From NCBI GenBank assembly GCA_045592225.1, contig JAZNUH010000150.1, positions 1-22,165 on the forward strand: a stretch of DNA of 22,165 nucleotides. Direction: 5' to 3'. A program made the position numbers and the translations under genes. Below the pieces are notes generated by a model, which saw nothing but the letters and a program-made list of their open reading frames with translations, had not been told where the DNA came from and ran no database searches. Numbering within the stretch: position 1 is the stretch's first letter; each line of letters starts with the position of its first letter. Source of the stretch: JAZNUH01 sp045592225 (lineage in GTDB: Bacteria; Bacillota; Clostridia; UMGS1883; UMGS1540). Shown here in pieces: positions 4,864 through 14,484 of this stretch.

Positions 4864-5650
4864 CAGAAGCATTGGTGTGTTTGATTCGGGGCTCGGCGGA
4901 CTTACCGCTGTGCGGGAGATTATGAAAACCCTGCCCGGAGAAAGCATTGTATATTTTGGTGACACGGCACGTGTGCCCTACGGTACCCGTTCGGAGGAAA
5001 CCATTATAAATTATGTAAAGGATGATATAAAGCTCCTTTTAAAGCATAATGTAAAAATGATTGTATCTGCCTGCGGTACTGCAAGCTCGGTGGCTTTGCC
5101 TGTGATTGCAGACGATTATGACATACCCATTGTTGGCGTGGTGGAGTCTGCATCCCGTTGTGCGGCAAGAGAAAGCAAAAACGGTAAAATAGGTATAATA
5201 GGCACCGGCGGAACAATAAAATCGGGCAAATACGAAAAGAGAATAAAAGAGCTCCGCAGTGATGCAAAGGTTTTTGCAAAGGCGTGCCCCTTATTTGTGC
5301 CCCTTGTGGAAAACGGACATTCGGACACGAAGGTGGCAAGGCTTGTGGCGGAGGAATACCTTTTACCCCTTAAAGAGGAAGGGGTGGATACACTTGTACT
5401 TGGATGCACACATTACCCTTTGCTTAAAGGAGTAATAAGTGATATAATGGGTACAGACACCTATCTTGTTGACCCGGGTGCACAAACTGCACACTACATA
5501 AAAAATCTGCTGGAGGAGAGTAATTCTCTTGCAGAGGGAGAAGGCAGCTACAAGTTTATGGTCAGTGATTCGCCCGAGGAGTTTATACGTCTTGGCGGTG
5601 CGTTTTTAAGCAGAAACCTGGACTTTGAGGTTACAAAGGTGGAATTATAA
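4856..5650 (+). CDS. murI: Glutamate racemase
   Basis: This 264-aa cofactor-independent racemase converts L-glutamate to D-glutamate for peptidoglycan. The two catalytic cysteines are C73 (in VSACGTAS) and C184 (in LGCTHYPLL), with D10-S11 in FDSGLGGLTA, VYFGDTARVPYGTRS near 35-50 and GVVESA in the middle. This matches RacE/MurI geometry. One feature is unusual: the first active-site motif reads CGTAS where most family members have CNTAS, so the Asn that follows the catalytic Cys is Gly. ATG at 4856 is chosen over an in-frame GTG at 4847 because GGGTGA (4845-4850) gives 5 nt spacing. The start lies inside the end of ddl (8 nt overlap), so the two cell-wall enzymes are translationally linked. 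Confidence 0.94.
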   Translation: MDNRSIGVFDSGLGGLTAVREIMKTLPGESIVYFGDTARVPYGTRSEETIINYVKDDIKLLLKHNVKMIVSACGTASSVALPVIADDYDIPIVGVVESASRCAARESKNGKIGIIGTGGTIKSGKYEKRIKELRSDAKVFAKACPLFVPLVENGHSDTKVARLVAEEYLLPLKEEGVDTLVLGCTHYPLLKGVISDIMGTDTYLVDPGAQTAHYIKNLLEESNSLAEGEGSYKFMVSDSPEEFIRLGGAFLSRNLDFEVTKVEL

Positions 5651-5668
5651 CGAGAGGATATGTTCTTT

Positions 5669-6091
5669 ATGAAAGAGGCAATTATATCTATTACCGGAAG
5701 TGAAGAGGTTATAGGCGGCGAAGGCGAAAACGTTGAGCTGGTTACTTCGGGTAAGTATTATAAAAAAGGGGACAAGTATTATGTAACCTACCAGGAAACA
5801 GAGGTTACAGGCTTTGATGACCACACAACCACAACCCTTAAAATTGACGGTGACACGGTGGCTATGACCCGTTTTGGTCAGGTTAACACCCATATGGTGT
5901 TTAAAAGAGGGGAAAAGCACATGGGGCATTATGAAACACCCTTTGGCAGCTTTACCGTGGGCATAATTTCGGACGATGTACAGGTTGATGTTTCGGACAA
6001 TGGCGGAGATATAAGCATTGATTATCTTCTGGAAATTGACAACAGCACCAAGGCAAAGCACAATCTGCGTTTAAATATTCGAGAAGCATAG
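5669..6091 (+). CDS. DUF1934 (YwiB-like) beta-barrel protein
   Basis: The product is 140 aa (143 if the ATG at 5660 is used). It matches the DUF1934/YwiB pattern: strands ELVTSGKYYKKGDKYYVTYQ, then TTLKIDGDTVAMTRFG, then FKRGEKHMGHYETPFGSFTV and GDISIDYLLEIDN. The family folds as a small lipocalin/calycin-like barrel of unknown function, and in many Firmicutes it sits just before argS, as here. A GAGAGGA ribosome binding site at 5652-5658 lies 10 nt before 5669 and only 1 nt before 5660, so I prefer 5669; it also fits the B. subtilis N-terminus MKQE as I remember it. No signal peptide is present, so it is probably cytoplasmic. It lies between cell-wall and tRNA-synthetase genes without a clear functional link. 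Confidence 0.85.
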   Translation: MKEAIISITGSEEVIGGEGENVELVTSGKYYKKGDKYYVTYQETEVTGFDDHTTTTLKIDGDTVAMTRFGQVNTHMVFKRGEKHMGHYETPFGSFTVGIISDDVQVDVSDNGGDISIDYLLEIDNSTKAKHNLRLNIREA

Positions 6092-6108
6092 AAAGAGAGG
6101 AAAAGAGT

Positions 6109-7776
6109 TTGAGTACCGTTTCAAAAACAGTAGATTATATTGACAGTAAAATAAGAGAGGCAATTGGCAAAGGCTTTCCCGAGGCGGAAATACCTGCCTT
6201 TACCATTGAAGTGCCCAAGGAAAAGGAGCACGGCGATTTCTCCACGAATGCGGCAATGCTTTTAACAAAGGCACTGCGCAGAGCTCCACGCGATATTGCG
6301 GGCGCAATAGTAGAAAATATTCCCACAGATGACCTTATAAACCGTGTTGAAATTGCAGGACCCGGCTTTATTAACTTTTATTTGAACCCTGCATTTATTT
6401 ACGGCGCTCTGGCTGAAATTGAAGCAATGGGTGCAGACTACGGACGCACAGATTTTGGCGGCGGCAAAAAGGTTATGGTTGAGTTTGTAAGCGCAAACCC
6501 CACAGGACCTATGCATATGGGTAATGCAAGAGGTGGCGCAATAGGTGACTGCCTTGCCGCTGTGCTTGACAGAGCAGGCTATGACGTTACCCGCGAATTT
6601 TATGTAAACGATGCGGGCGCGCAAATTGAAAAGTTCGGCAACTCCCTGTATGCACGTTATGTTGAACAGCTTACAGGCGAATGTGATTTCCCCGAGGACG
6701 GATACCAGGGAGAGGACATAACAGAGCACGCTAAAAATTACATTGCCATACATGGGGACAAGCTTATGTCCATGTCTAAAGAGGATGCGAAAAAAGAGCT
6801 TGTAGGCTATGCAATGCCTCTTAACATTGACGGACTCAAGACAGGTCTTTCAAGATACAGAATAAACTATGACGTATGGTTCCACGAAAGTGAGCTTTAC
6901 AAAAGCGGCGAGGTTGAGGAGACATTAAATCAGCTCCGCGAGAAGGGTCTTGCTTATGAAAAGGACGATGCACTCTGGTTTAAGAGCACAATGTTCGGTG
7001 CGGAAAAGGACGATGTTTTAATAAGAACAAACGGTATTCCTACATACTTTGCGGCAGATATTGCCTACCACAGAAACAAGTTTTTAACAAGAGGCTATGA
7101 CAAGGTAATAAACGTATGGGGTGCTGACCACCACGGTCATATTGCGCGTATGAAGGGTGCAATGGAGGCATTTGGCATTGACCCTGAAAGACTTACAGTT
7201 ATTACAATGCAGCTTGTACGCCTTATGGAAAACGGCGAAACAGTAAGAATGAGCAAGCGAACAGGTAAAATGATTACCCTGTCCGACCTGCTTGACGAAA
7301 TTGGTATTTCGGCGGCAAGATTTTTCTTTAACCTGCGTGCGGCAGGAAGTCATTTTGATTTTGATTTGGGTCTTGCAGTTGAAAAATCAAATGACAACCC
7401 CGTATTTTATGTGCAGTATGCTCATGCACGTATATGCAGCATTCTCCGAATACTTGAGGAGGAGGGTATAAAGGCGCCTGCCTTTGCGGACATTAACCCC
7501 TCTCTGCTTTGCGACGAAAGAGAAATTGAGCTTATTAAAAAGCTTGCAGATTTGCCCGACGAAATACAGACGGCGGCAGAGCTTTACGAGCCTTCACGTC
7601 TTACAAGATATGTAATGGACACAGCGGCACTGTTCCACAGCTTTTACAATTCATGCCATGTAAAGTGCGAGGATGAAGCCCTCCGCAATGCAAGACTTAA
7701 CCTTGTAAAGGCGACAAAAACAGTTATTGCAAATGTACTTGATATGCTGGGTGTAGATGCACCTGAAAAGATGTAA
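6109..7776 (+). CDS. argS: Arginyl-tRNA synthetase
   Basis: This 555-aa class I aminoacyl-tRNA synthetase charges tRNA-Arg. The N-terminal Add1-type domain spans about residues 1-100. The HIGH signature is HMGN at 136-139 (within SANPTGPMHMGNARGGAIGD) and the KMSK-like loop is MSKRTGK at 381-387. VNDAG and WGADHHGHIARMKGAME are typical of ArgRS. The C-terminal anticodon-binding helical domain follows, ending NVLDMLGVDAPEKM, with normal length. The start codon is TTG at 6109, supported by AGAGAGG at 6094-6100 with 8 nt spacing; no ATG is available nearby in frame. TTG may lower translation slightly relative to neighbours. It lies 17 nt downstream of the DUF1934 gene. Confidence 0.96.
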   Translation: MSTVSKTVDYIDSKIREAIGKGFPEAEIPAFTIEVPKEKEHGDFSTNAAMLLTKALRRAPRDIAGAIVENIPTDDLINRVEIAGPGFINFYLNPAFIYGALAEIEAMGADYGRTDFGGGKKVMVEFVSANPTGPMHMGNARGGAIGDCLAAVLDRAGYDVTREFYVNDAGAQIEKFGNSLYARYVEQLTGECDFPEDGYQGEDITEHAKNYIAIHGDKLMSMSKEDAKKELVGYAMPLNIDGLKTGLSRYRINYDVWFHESELYKSGEVEETLNQLREKGLAYEKDDALWFKSTMFGAEKDDVLIRTNGIPTYFAADIAYHRNKFLTRGYDKVINVWGADHHGHIARMKGAMEAFGIDPERLTVITMQLVRLMENGETVRMSKRTGKMITLSDLLDEIGISAARFFFNLRAAGSHFDFDLGLAVEKSNDNPVFYVQYAHARICSILRILEEEGIKAPAFADINPSLLCDEREIELIKKLADLPDEIQTAAELYEPSRLTRYVMDTAALFHSFYNSCHVKCEDEALRNARLNLVKATKTVIANVLDMLGVDAPEKM

Positions 7777-7794
7777 AACCAAAGGAAAGATAAT

Positions 7795-9213
7795 ATGAAG
7801 CTTAAAAGACTTACAGCACTTATACTTGTGTTTTTAATGCTTATGGGGGTCAGTGTACAGGCAAATGACCCGCTTAAGCCCTTGTATTTTGAATATGTAA
7901 ACGAGCTTGCCGATTACATAATGAACGACTATTATTTCGGCGTGGACAGAAAAACACTTATGGATGCGGCGCTTAAAGAATCGCTCACAAATCCCGAAGG
8001 GGGAATAGATGCAGTAATCCAGGCTATGTTTGCAAGCCTTGATGAAAACAGCAGCTTTATTCCTGCAGAGTCGCTTGACGATTTTATGGGTCAGAGCGTT
8101 ACAGGTACCTTTGTTGGTATTGGTGTAATGATTCTTGGCACAAACGGCAGAATAGTAGTTACCGAGCCTTTGGAGGGTTCACCTGCACAGGCGGCGGGTA
8201 TACTGCCCAATGACATTATAGTGTCGGTGGACGGTGTAAGTCTTGACGGTAAAACTGTTACAGAAGCACGTGAGCTTATTTTAGGCGAAGAGGGTACACA
8301 GCTTGTACTGGGTGTTTTAAGAGGTGACAATCTGCTTGAAATTACGGTTACACGCGGTGAAATTCAGGACGAAACAGTTACATACGAGGTTATTGACGGC
8401 GTAGGCTACATAAATATTTCAAGATTCCCGTTAACCATCGTGGAAAAGGTGCGCGAGGCACTTAACTTTTTTGACGGACAGGGAATTACAAAAATAATAA
8501 TCGACCTTCGCGGCAACCCCGGCGGTGAAATTAATGCGGCCTTGGGTCTTTGTTCTATGTTTGTGCCCAAGGGTGTTGTGGCAAGACAGGTATACAAAAA
8601 CCAACCCGATGTGCTGATGTACTCCGACCTTGAAGAAACAAAATACGAGCTTGCGGTGCTTATAAACGAAGGCTCTGCATCGGCATCCGAGCTTTTTGCG
8701 GGCGCGGTTGACGATACCGATGCCGGTGTGATTATTGGAAAAACAAGCTACGGCAAGGGAACAATGCAGAGAGTACGCGGTCTTATTACAGGCGGTGCGG
8801 TGCGTATGACGGTGGGTGAATACAAAACAGCCGGCGGACGCAGTGTACACGGTGTAGGCATAAAGCCTGACATTGAGGTGGACAATGTAAAATTTATTCC
8901 TGATACATCTTATTTTAAGGAAATAGATTTTTATAACGAATATAAGAACGGCTCAGAGGGTGATGGCGTTACGGCAATAGAGCAGCGCCTTAATTTCCTC
9001 GGATATTTTGAAAACGAGCCCGACGCAATATATGACAGCGAAACTGTAAATGCAGTAACCACATATCAGGCATACAGAGGTCTTAAGGTGACAGGTGTAT
9101 GCGATATATACACGCTGATTGATTTAAACAATATTGATTATCAGCAGGAGCAGGTAATGGACCTTCAGCTTGAAACAGCTGTGGATTACCTGCTTGGGAA
9201 GGATGCACAATGA
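7795..9213 (+). CDS. S41-family carboxy-terminal processing protease (CtpA/B-like)
   Basis: This 472-aa exported serine protease has a signal peptide at residues 1-23 (cleavage after VSVQA). A helical segment is followed by a PDZ domain (about 92-180, GTFVGIGVMILGT...) and the S41 core. The catalytic pair is S296 (GSASASE) and K321 (SYGKGTMQ). The 25-residue spacing equals that of S309/K334 in B. subtilis CtpB. FIDLRGNPGG-type strand IIIDLRGNPGGEI is present. A C-terminal peptidoglycan-binding (PGB_1) repeat at about 387-445 (AIEQRLNFLGYF...TVNAVTTYQAYRGLKVTG) should tether it to the wall. The domain order matches CtpA/CtpB of Firmicutes. ATG at 7795 follows AAAGGAAAG. It overlaps ispG by 4 nt (ATGA). 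The substrate is unknown; CtpB cuts SpoIVFA in sporulation, so a developmental role is possible but only inferred. Confidence 0.92.
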   Translation: MKLKRLTALILVFLMLMGVSVQANDPLKPLYFEYVNELADYIMNDYYFGVDRKTLMDAALKESLTNPEGGIDAVIQAMFASLDENSSFIPAESLDDFMGQSVTGTFVGIGVMILGTNGRIVVTEPLEGSPAQAAGILPNDIIVSVDGVSLDGKTVTEARELILGEEGTQLVLGVLRGDNLLEITVTRGEIQDETVTYEVIDGVGYINISRFPLTIVEKVREALNFFDGQGITKIIIDLRGNPGGEINAALGLCSMFVPKGVVARQVYKNQPDVLMYSDLEETKYELAVLINEGSASASELFAGAVDDTDAGVIIGKTSYGKGTMQRVRGLITGGAVRMTVGEYKTAGGRSVHGVGIKPDIEVDNVKFIPDTSYFKEIDFYNEYKNGSEGDGVTAIEQRLNFLGYFENEPDAIYDSETVNAVTTYQAYRGLKVTGVCDIYTLIDLNNIDYQQEQVMDLQLETAVDYLLGKDAQ

Positions 9214-10253
9214 GAAAACAGGTAAATGCCGGCGGTATTTTAATAGGCGGTGATGCACCGGTCAGCATACAGTCAATGACCTCTACCGATACAAGGGATG
9301 TAGCAAAAACCCTTGAGCAGATTGGCAGACTTTATGCGGCAGGGGCTGATATTGTGCGCCTTGCAGTAGCCGATATGAAGGCGGCTGAAGCTTTTTGTGA
9401 GATTAAAAAGGCTGCACCCGTACCTCTTGTTACCGACATTCATTTTGACTATAAAATTGCGCTTGAGTGCATAAAGGGCGGTGCCGACAAGGTACGTATA
9501 AACCCCGGCAACATTGGTGACAAGGAGAGAGTGCGCGCAGTTGCACAGGCGGCAGGCGCGGCAGGTATTCCTATACGCATAGGGGTTAATATGGGCTCTG
9601 CCGAAGCACAGTTTGTTGAAAAATACGGTCTTACTCCCCGGGCAATGGTTGAAAGTGCAAAATACCACGCAGGCCTTTTAGAGCAGGAAGGCTTTACCGA
9701 TATTGTAATAAGCCTTAAGGCATCGGACGTTAAAAAAACGGTTGAGGCTTACCGCATTATGGCGGATGAGTGCAATTATCCCCTGCACGTTGGTGTAACC
9801 GAGGCGGGTACTGTTTACGGCGGAATTATAAAATCGGCGGCGGGAATAGGCAGCCTGCTTCTTGACGGAATTGGTGATACCATAAGGGTTTCACTATCTG
9901 CCGACCCTGTGGAGGAAATAAAGGCGGCAAAGCATTTACTTTCTGCAGTGGGGCTTAGAAAAATGCCTCAGCTTATTTCCTGTCCCACCTGTGGCAGATG
10001 CAGAATTAATCTGTTCCCCATAGCCGAGGCGGTGGAGAAAAAGCTTGAAAGTGTTAAGGTGCCCATAAAGGTTGCGGTAATGGGCTGCGCGGTAAACGGA
10101 CCCGGAGAGGCAAGAGAAGCAGATGTTGGTATTGCCGGCGGGGACAAAAAAGCCGTTTTATTTAAAAAGGGAGAAATAATAAAAAGTATACCTGAAGATG
10201 AAATTCTGAATGTACTTTTTTCGGAAATAGATAATTTAACAGGAGAAAACTAA
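9210..10253 (+). CDS. ispG: 4-hydroxy-3-methylbut-2-enyl diphosphate synthase (IspG/GcpE)
   Basis: This 347-aa enzyme of the MEP isoprenoid pathway converts MEcPP to HMBPP with a [4Fe-4S] cluster. The TIM-barrel part shows GGDAPVSIQSMTSTDTRD, VTDIHFDYKIALE, KVRINPGNIG and PIRIGVNMGS. The cluster ligands are C258 and C261 (SCPTCGRC), C293 (MGCAVNGPGE) and E300. Their spacings (3, 32, 7) equal those of E. coli C270, C273, C305 and E312. A further Cys, C264, is nearby. The protein is of the compact bacterial type. ATG 9210 overlaps the previous stop by 4 nt, and its TAA shares 1 nt with the polC start. The electron donor would be a ferredoxin or flavodoxin; the ferredoxin at 1964 is a possible but unproven candidate. 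An ispG-polC pair is common in Clostridia. Confidence 0.95.
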   Translation: MRKQVNAGGILIGGDAPVSIQSMTSTDTRDVAKTLEQIGRLYAAGADIVRLAVADMKAAEAFCEIKKAAPVPLVTDIHFDYKIALECIKGGADKVRINPGNIGDKERVRAVAQAAGAAGIPIRIGVNMGSAEAQFVEKYGLTPRAMVESAKYHAGLLEQEGFTDIVISLKASDVKKTVEAYRIMADECNYPLHVGVTEAGTVYGGIIKSAAGIGSLLLDGIGDTIRVSLSADPVEEIKAAKHLLSAVGLRKMPQLISCPTCGRCRINLFPIAEAVEKKLESVKVPIKVAVMGCAVNGPGEAREADVGIAGGDKKAVLFKKGEIIKSIPEDEILNVLFSEIDNLTGEN

Positions 10254-13200
10254 TGGAAAAACCTATTTTACAGGTGTTTGATAAAGCAGAAATTCCTTCC
10301 GCTATGGAGGGAGTTTTGATATGTTCGGCAAAAGTTGACAGTGAAAACAGAATTTTAAGGGCATCCTTTAAATTTCCTGAAATTGTGCCCTTCAGCATTT
10401 GGTCGGACTTTAAAAAAACTGTTTTGAGAAACTACAAATTAAGTCAGTTCAAAACAAAAATTGAATTTGAAAAAGCAGAAATAACCCCTGAATTTCTGGC
10501 GATATTCAAGGACTACCTTATATCGGCAGCAGGGGAGAACAATCCCATTATGTCATATGTTTTTGAAGGCAGTGAATGGGAGACAGACGGTGAACGCATA
10601 AGCATAACCTTAAAGCACGGCAGCACCGAAATTCTGGAAGAGAAAAAGTCGGCAGCGGTTATGGAAAAGGCGATTTTTTCGGCAACAGGCACAAGCGCGG
10701 AAATTGTGTTTGTTGACAAGCCTGAAGCACCGCCCATGCCCGACCTTTCAAAGGTTGTAATACCTGCTAAAAAGGAACAGGCGCAAAGTGCGAGCGCTCC
10801 CGAGAGTGAAATAATTTTAGGTAAAAAGATTACAGGTGAGCCTATGCCCATGTCAGAGATTACCGAAAATACGGGTCTTTGCACCATAGAGGGCGAAATT
10901 TTCTCTGTAAATGACAGGGAAATGCCCCAGGGCAAATATCTTGTGCTGTTTTCCATCACCGACCTTACAAGCTCGGTTACCTGTAAAATGTTCTTAACTG
11001 CCGAAAAATACGAACAGGTAAAGGGCAGGCTTAAGGGTAAATACTGCACAGTTTACGGTGATGCGGCTTTTGACAAGTACGAGCAGGAGCTTACAATATC
11101 GGTAAAGAGTATAAACGAGGCTAAAAAAGAGGTAAAGTGCGACAATGCGCCCAAAAAGAGGGTAGAGCTTCATTTGCACACAAAAATGAGTGCTATGGAC
11201 GGTGTTACAAGCACAAAGGATTACATAGCAAGGGCGGCACACTACGGTCACAAGGCAATTGCGGTTACCGACCACGGCTGTGTATATGCTTTCCCCGAAG
11301 CCTTTAAGGCCAAAAAGGATGATATGAAAATCATTTACGGAATAGAAGCTTATTTTGTAAATGACTGCGACAATCTTATTTATTCGGGCGCAAACCGGGC
11401 ACTTGATGATGAAATAGTTATATTTGACACAGAAACCACCGGTATAAGTGCCAAAAATGGCGGTCTTACCGAAATTGGTGCGGTGGTTGTTAAAAACGGC
11501 GAAATTACAGAGAGATTTTCTACATTTGTAAATCCCGGGGTACACATCCCCGAAAAGATAACAGAAATAACGGGCATTGATGATTCAATGGTTGCAGATG
11601 CACCCACACCTGCCGAGGCGGTGAGCGCCTTTATTGACTTTTGCGCAGGCAGACCTGTGGCGGCACACAATGCCATATTTGATATGGGCTTTATAAGAGA
11701 AACGGTTATAAAAGAAGGTCTTTCCTTCAGTCCCGGTTGTCTTGACACTCTGCCTCTTTGCAGAGCACTTTTGCCCGACCAGAAAAAGCACGGCCTTGAG
11801 GCTATGGCTAAATATTTCAGCGTTACTAACCCCTCCCACCATCGCGCGGTAAACGATGCCGAGGTGCTTGCAGGAATTTGGATAGCCTGTATTCCTCTGC
11901 TTCGCGAAAAGGGGATAGAGGGTTTTGGAGATATAAACGTAAAGCTTTCAACAAAGGGTTCATACAAAAGCAAGCCTTCATACCATGCGGTAATTCTTGT
12001 TAAAAATCAGAAGGGACTTCGAAATCTTTACGAGCTTATAAGTCTTTCAAACTTAAATTACTTCCACAAGACACCCCGCATGCCCAAAAGCGAAATTTTA
12101 AAGCGCAGAGAGGGTCTTATCATAAGTCCTGCCTGCGAGGCGGGTGAGCTTTTCCGCGCAATTGTATCGGGTGCGGAGCAGTCGGTAATTGACGATATTT
12201 GCGAATTTTACGATTATTTTGAAATACAGCCAATCGGCAACAACCGTTTTATGATTGATGCCGGCTCGGCAAGGGACGAGGAGCAGCTCCGCGATTACAA
12301 CAGGGAGATTGTGCGCCTTGGGGAAAAACACGGCAAGCCTGTTTGTGCGACAGGTGACGTGCATTTCCTTGACCCCCACGACGAGGTGTTCCGCCGCATT
12401 ATAATGGCGAGCAAAGGCTTTAAGGATGCCGATGACCAGGCACCCCTTTACTACAGAACAACCGATGAAATGCTTGAGGAATTCGGTTATTTGGGTGACG
12501 AGAAGGCGAGAGAGGTTGTAATAGAAAATACCAACCTTATTGCCGATATGATAGAGGAGGTACGTCCCACACCCAAGGGAATGTTTGCTCCCGAAATTGA
12601 GGGCGCGGTGGAGGATATTGAAAATATGAGCCGTACACGTGCGGCAGAAATTTACGGTACACCCCTGCCTTCCATTGTAGAAACACGAATGAACCGCGAA
12701 CTTAAAAGTATTATAGGCAACGGCTTTGCGGTTATGTACATAATTGCTCAAAAGCTTGTTAAAAAGTCAAACGATGACGGATATATGGTTGGTTCCCGAG
12801 GCAGTGTTGGCTCGTCCTTTGTTGCATTTCTTACCAATATTACCGAGGTTAACCCCCTGCCGCCCCATTACGTTTGCAAAAAGTGCAAGTATTCCGAATT
12901 TATTGAGGACGGAAGTGTGGGCTCGGGAACCGATATGCAGGACAAAATTTGTCCCGAATGCGGTGAAAAGCTTTACAAGGACGGACACGATATACCCTTT
13001 GAAACCTTCCTCGGCTTTGACGGTGACAAGGCACCTGATATTGACCTTAATTTCTCGGGTGATTATCAGGCAGTGGCGCACAAATACACGGAAGAGCTGT
13101 TTGGCGAGGGTCACACCTTCCGCGCGGGTACTATTGCCGGCGTGGCAGAGAAAACCGCTTTCGGTTATGTACGCAGTTATTTTGAAGAGCGCGGCGGTAT

Positions 13201-14455
13201 GCCGGGCAAGGCGGAAACCGAAAGACTTACCAAGGGCTGTACCGAGGTAAGACGTACAACAGGTCAGCACCCGGGCGGTATTATAGTTGTACCAAAGGAC
13301 AATGACATACACGAATTTACACCTGTTCAGCACCCTGCCGACAAGAGCGGTGTTGACGTTATAACAACCCACTTTGAATATCACTCCATTGACCAGAACC
13401 TTTTGAAGCTGGATATTCTGGGTCACGACGACCCGACAGTAATAAGAATGCTGGAGGATTTAACAGGGGTTAACGCAAGAGAAATTCCTCTTGACGATAA
13501 AAAGACAATGAGCCTGTTTTTAAACATCGATGCGCTTGATGTAAAATCGGGCGATATACGCAGTAAGGTTGGTACTTACGGTGTACCCGAATTTGGTACA
13601 AAGTTTGTTCGCCAGATGCTGCTTGACACAAAGCCCACTACTATGAGTGAGCTTATACGAATAAGCGGACTTTCCCACGGTACTGACGTTTGGCTGGGCA
13701 ATGCACAGGAGCTTATACGAAGCGGCAAATGTAATCTTTCGGGTTGTATATGCACCCGTGACGATATTATGCTTTATCTTATATACAAGGGTGTTGAGGC
13801 AAAGCTTGCCTTTACCATTATGGAATCTGTCCGTAAGGGCAAGGGCTTAAAGCCCGAGTGGGAAGAGGCGATGCGCGCAAACGATGTGCCCGAGTGGTAC
13901 ATAGGCTCGTGCAAAAAAATTAAATATATGTTCCCCAAAGCCCATGCGGCGGCTTATGTAACCATGGCATTCCGTATTGCCTGGTTCAAGGTTTATTATC
14001 CCCTTGAATTTTACATGGCCTACTTTACTGTAAGAGCCGACGATTTTGACTATGAAATAATGGCAAAGGGACAGCGCCTTGCAGAAAAGAAAATACTCGA
14101 GTATGAGGGCAAGGGCAACGGTGCAAGTCAGAAGGAAAAGAACACTCTGCTCATTTTAGAGCTTTGTAACGAAATGTATTGCAGAGGTTTTGAGTTTTGC
14201 CCTATTGACATTTACAGGTCAGATGCGGTAAAATTTAAAAATCAGGACGGAAAGATACTGCCACCCTTAAACAGTATCCCCGGTCTTGGTGTGAATGCGG
14301 CAAAGAGTATTGTTGCCGCGCGTGAGGACGGCGAGTTTTTATCCAAGGAGGATTTATACTCACGTACCGGTGCTACAAAAACGGTTATTGAAACGCTGGA
14401 GAGAAACGGCTGCCTTGAAGGCATGCCCGACAGTAGTCAGGTGACAATGTTTTAA
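10253..14455 (+). CDS. polC: DNA polymerase III alpha subunit, PolC type
   Basis: This 1400-aa replicative polymerase is specific to low-GC Gram-positives and relatives. Domains in order: N-terminal domain (1 to about 180); a linker; an OB domain (about 210-295, with CTIEGEIFSVNDRE); a PHP domain starting near 304 (VELHLHTKMSAMDG); a DEDD 3'-5' proofreading exonuclease inserted at about 387-555 (D391 and E393 in FDTETTG, HNAIFDMGF, HRAVNDAEV); the PHP remainder; then the polymerase palm and fingers. A zinc site is visible as C875/C878 and C900/C903, and the catalytic aspartates are D929 and D931 in APDIDLNF. HPGGIIVVPKD and KAHAAAYVTMAFRIAWFK are conserved polymerase segments. The C-terminus ends QVTMF. 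All catalytic residues are present and the length is near the usual 1430. The ATG shares 1 nt with the ispG stop, so translation is coupled. Confidence 0.97.
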   Translation: MEKPILQVFDKAEIPSAMEGVLICSAKVDSENRILRASFKFPEIVPFSIWSDFKKTVLRNYKLSQFKTKIEFEKAEITPEFLAIFKDYLISAAGENNPIMSYVFEGSEWETDGERISITLKHGSTEILEEKKSAAVMEKAIFSATGTSAEIVFVDKPEAPPMPDLSKVVIPAKKEQAQSASAPESEIILGKKITGEPMPMSEITENTGLCTIEGEIFSVNDREMPQGKYLVLFSITDLTSSVTCKMFLTAEKYEQVKGRLKGKYCTVYGDAAFDKYEQELTISVKSINEAKKEVKCDNAPKKRVELHLHTKMSAMDGVTSTKDYIARAAHYGHKAIAVTDHGCVYAFPEAFKAKKDDMKIIYGIEAYFVNDCDNLIYSGANRALDDEIVIFDTETTGISAKNGGLTEIGAVVVKNGEITERFSTFVNPGVHIPEKITEITGIDDSMVADAPTPAEAVSAFIDFCAGRPVAAHNAIFDMGFIRETVIKEGLSFSPGCLDTLPLCRALLPDQKKHGLEAMAKYFSVTNPSHHRAVNDAEVLAGIWIACIPLLREKGIEGFGDINVKLSTKGSYKSKPSYHAVILVKNQKGLRNLYELISLSNLNYFHKTPRMPKSEILKRREGLIISPACEAGELFRAIVSGAEQSVIDDICEFYDYFEIQPIGNNRFMIDAGSARDEEQLRDYNREIVRLGEKHGKPVCATGDVHFLDPHDEVFRRIIMASKGFKDADDQAPLYYRTTDEMLEEFGYLGDEKAREVVIENTNLIADMIEEVRPTPKGMFAPEIEGAVEDIENMSRTRAAEIYGTPLPSIVETRMNRELKSIIGNGFAVMYIIAQKLVKKSNDDGYMVGSRGSVGSSFVAFLTNITEVNPLPPHYVCKKCKYSEFIEDGSVGSGTDMQDKICPECGEKLYKDGHDIPFETFLGFDGDKAPDIDLNFSGDYQAVAHKYTEELFGEGHTFRAGTIAGVAEKTAFGYVRSYFEERGGMPGKAETERLTKGCTEVRRTTGQHPGGIIVVPKDNDIHEFTPVQHPADKSGVDVITTHFEYHSIDQNLLKLDILGHDDPTVIRMLEDLTGVNAREIPLDDKKTMSLFLNIDALDVKSGDIRSKVGTYGVPEFGTKFVRQMLLDTKPTTMSELIRISGLSHGTDVWLGNAQELIRSGKCNLSGCICTRDDIMLYLIYKGVEAKLAFTIMESVRKGKGLKPEWEEAMRANDVPEWYIGSCKKIKYMFPKAHAAAYVTMAFRIAWFKVYYPLEFYMAYFTVRADDFDYEIMAKGQRLAEKKILEYEGKGNGASQKEKNTLLILELCNEMYCRGFEFCPIDIYRSDAVKFKNQDGKILPPLNSIPGLGVNAAKSIVAAREDGEFLSKEDLYSRTGATKTVIETLERNGCLEGMPDSSQVTMF

Positions 14456-14484
14456 TTTAAAATAAATTTTTGGAGGTAGAAAAA

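Noticed and set aside
12744..13250. 168-codon plus-strand frame inside polC
   Set aside because: It is a shadow in another frame of the conserved polymerase core; the polC frame carries all the catalytic motifs.
12098..13426. Long minus-strand frames (217 and 219 codons) opposite polC
   Set aside because: They are antisense shadows produced by biased codon use; they show no ribosome binding sites or recognisable domains.
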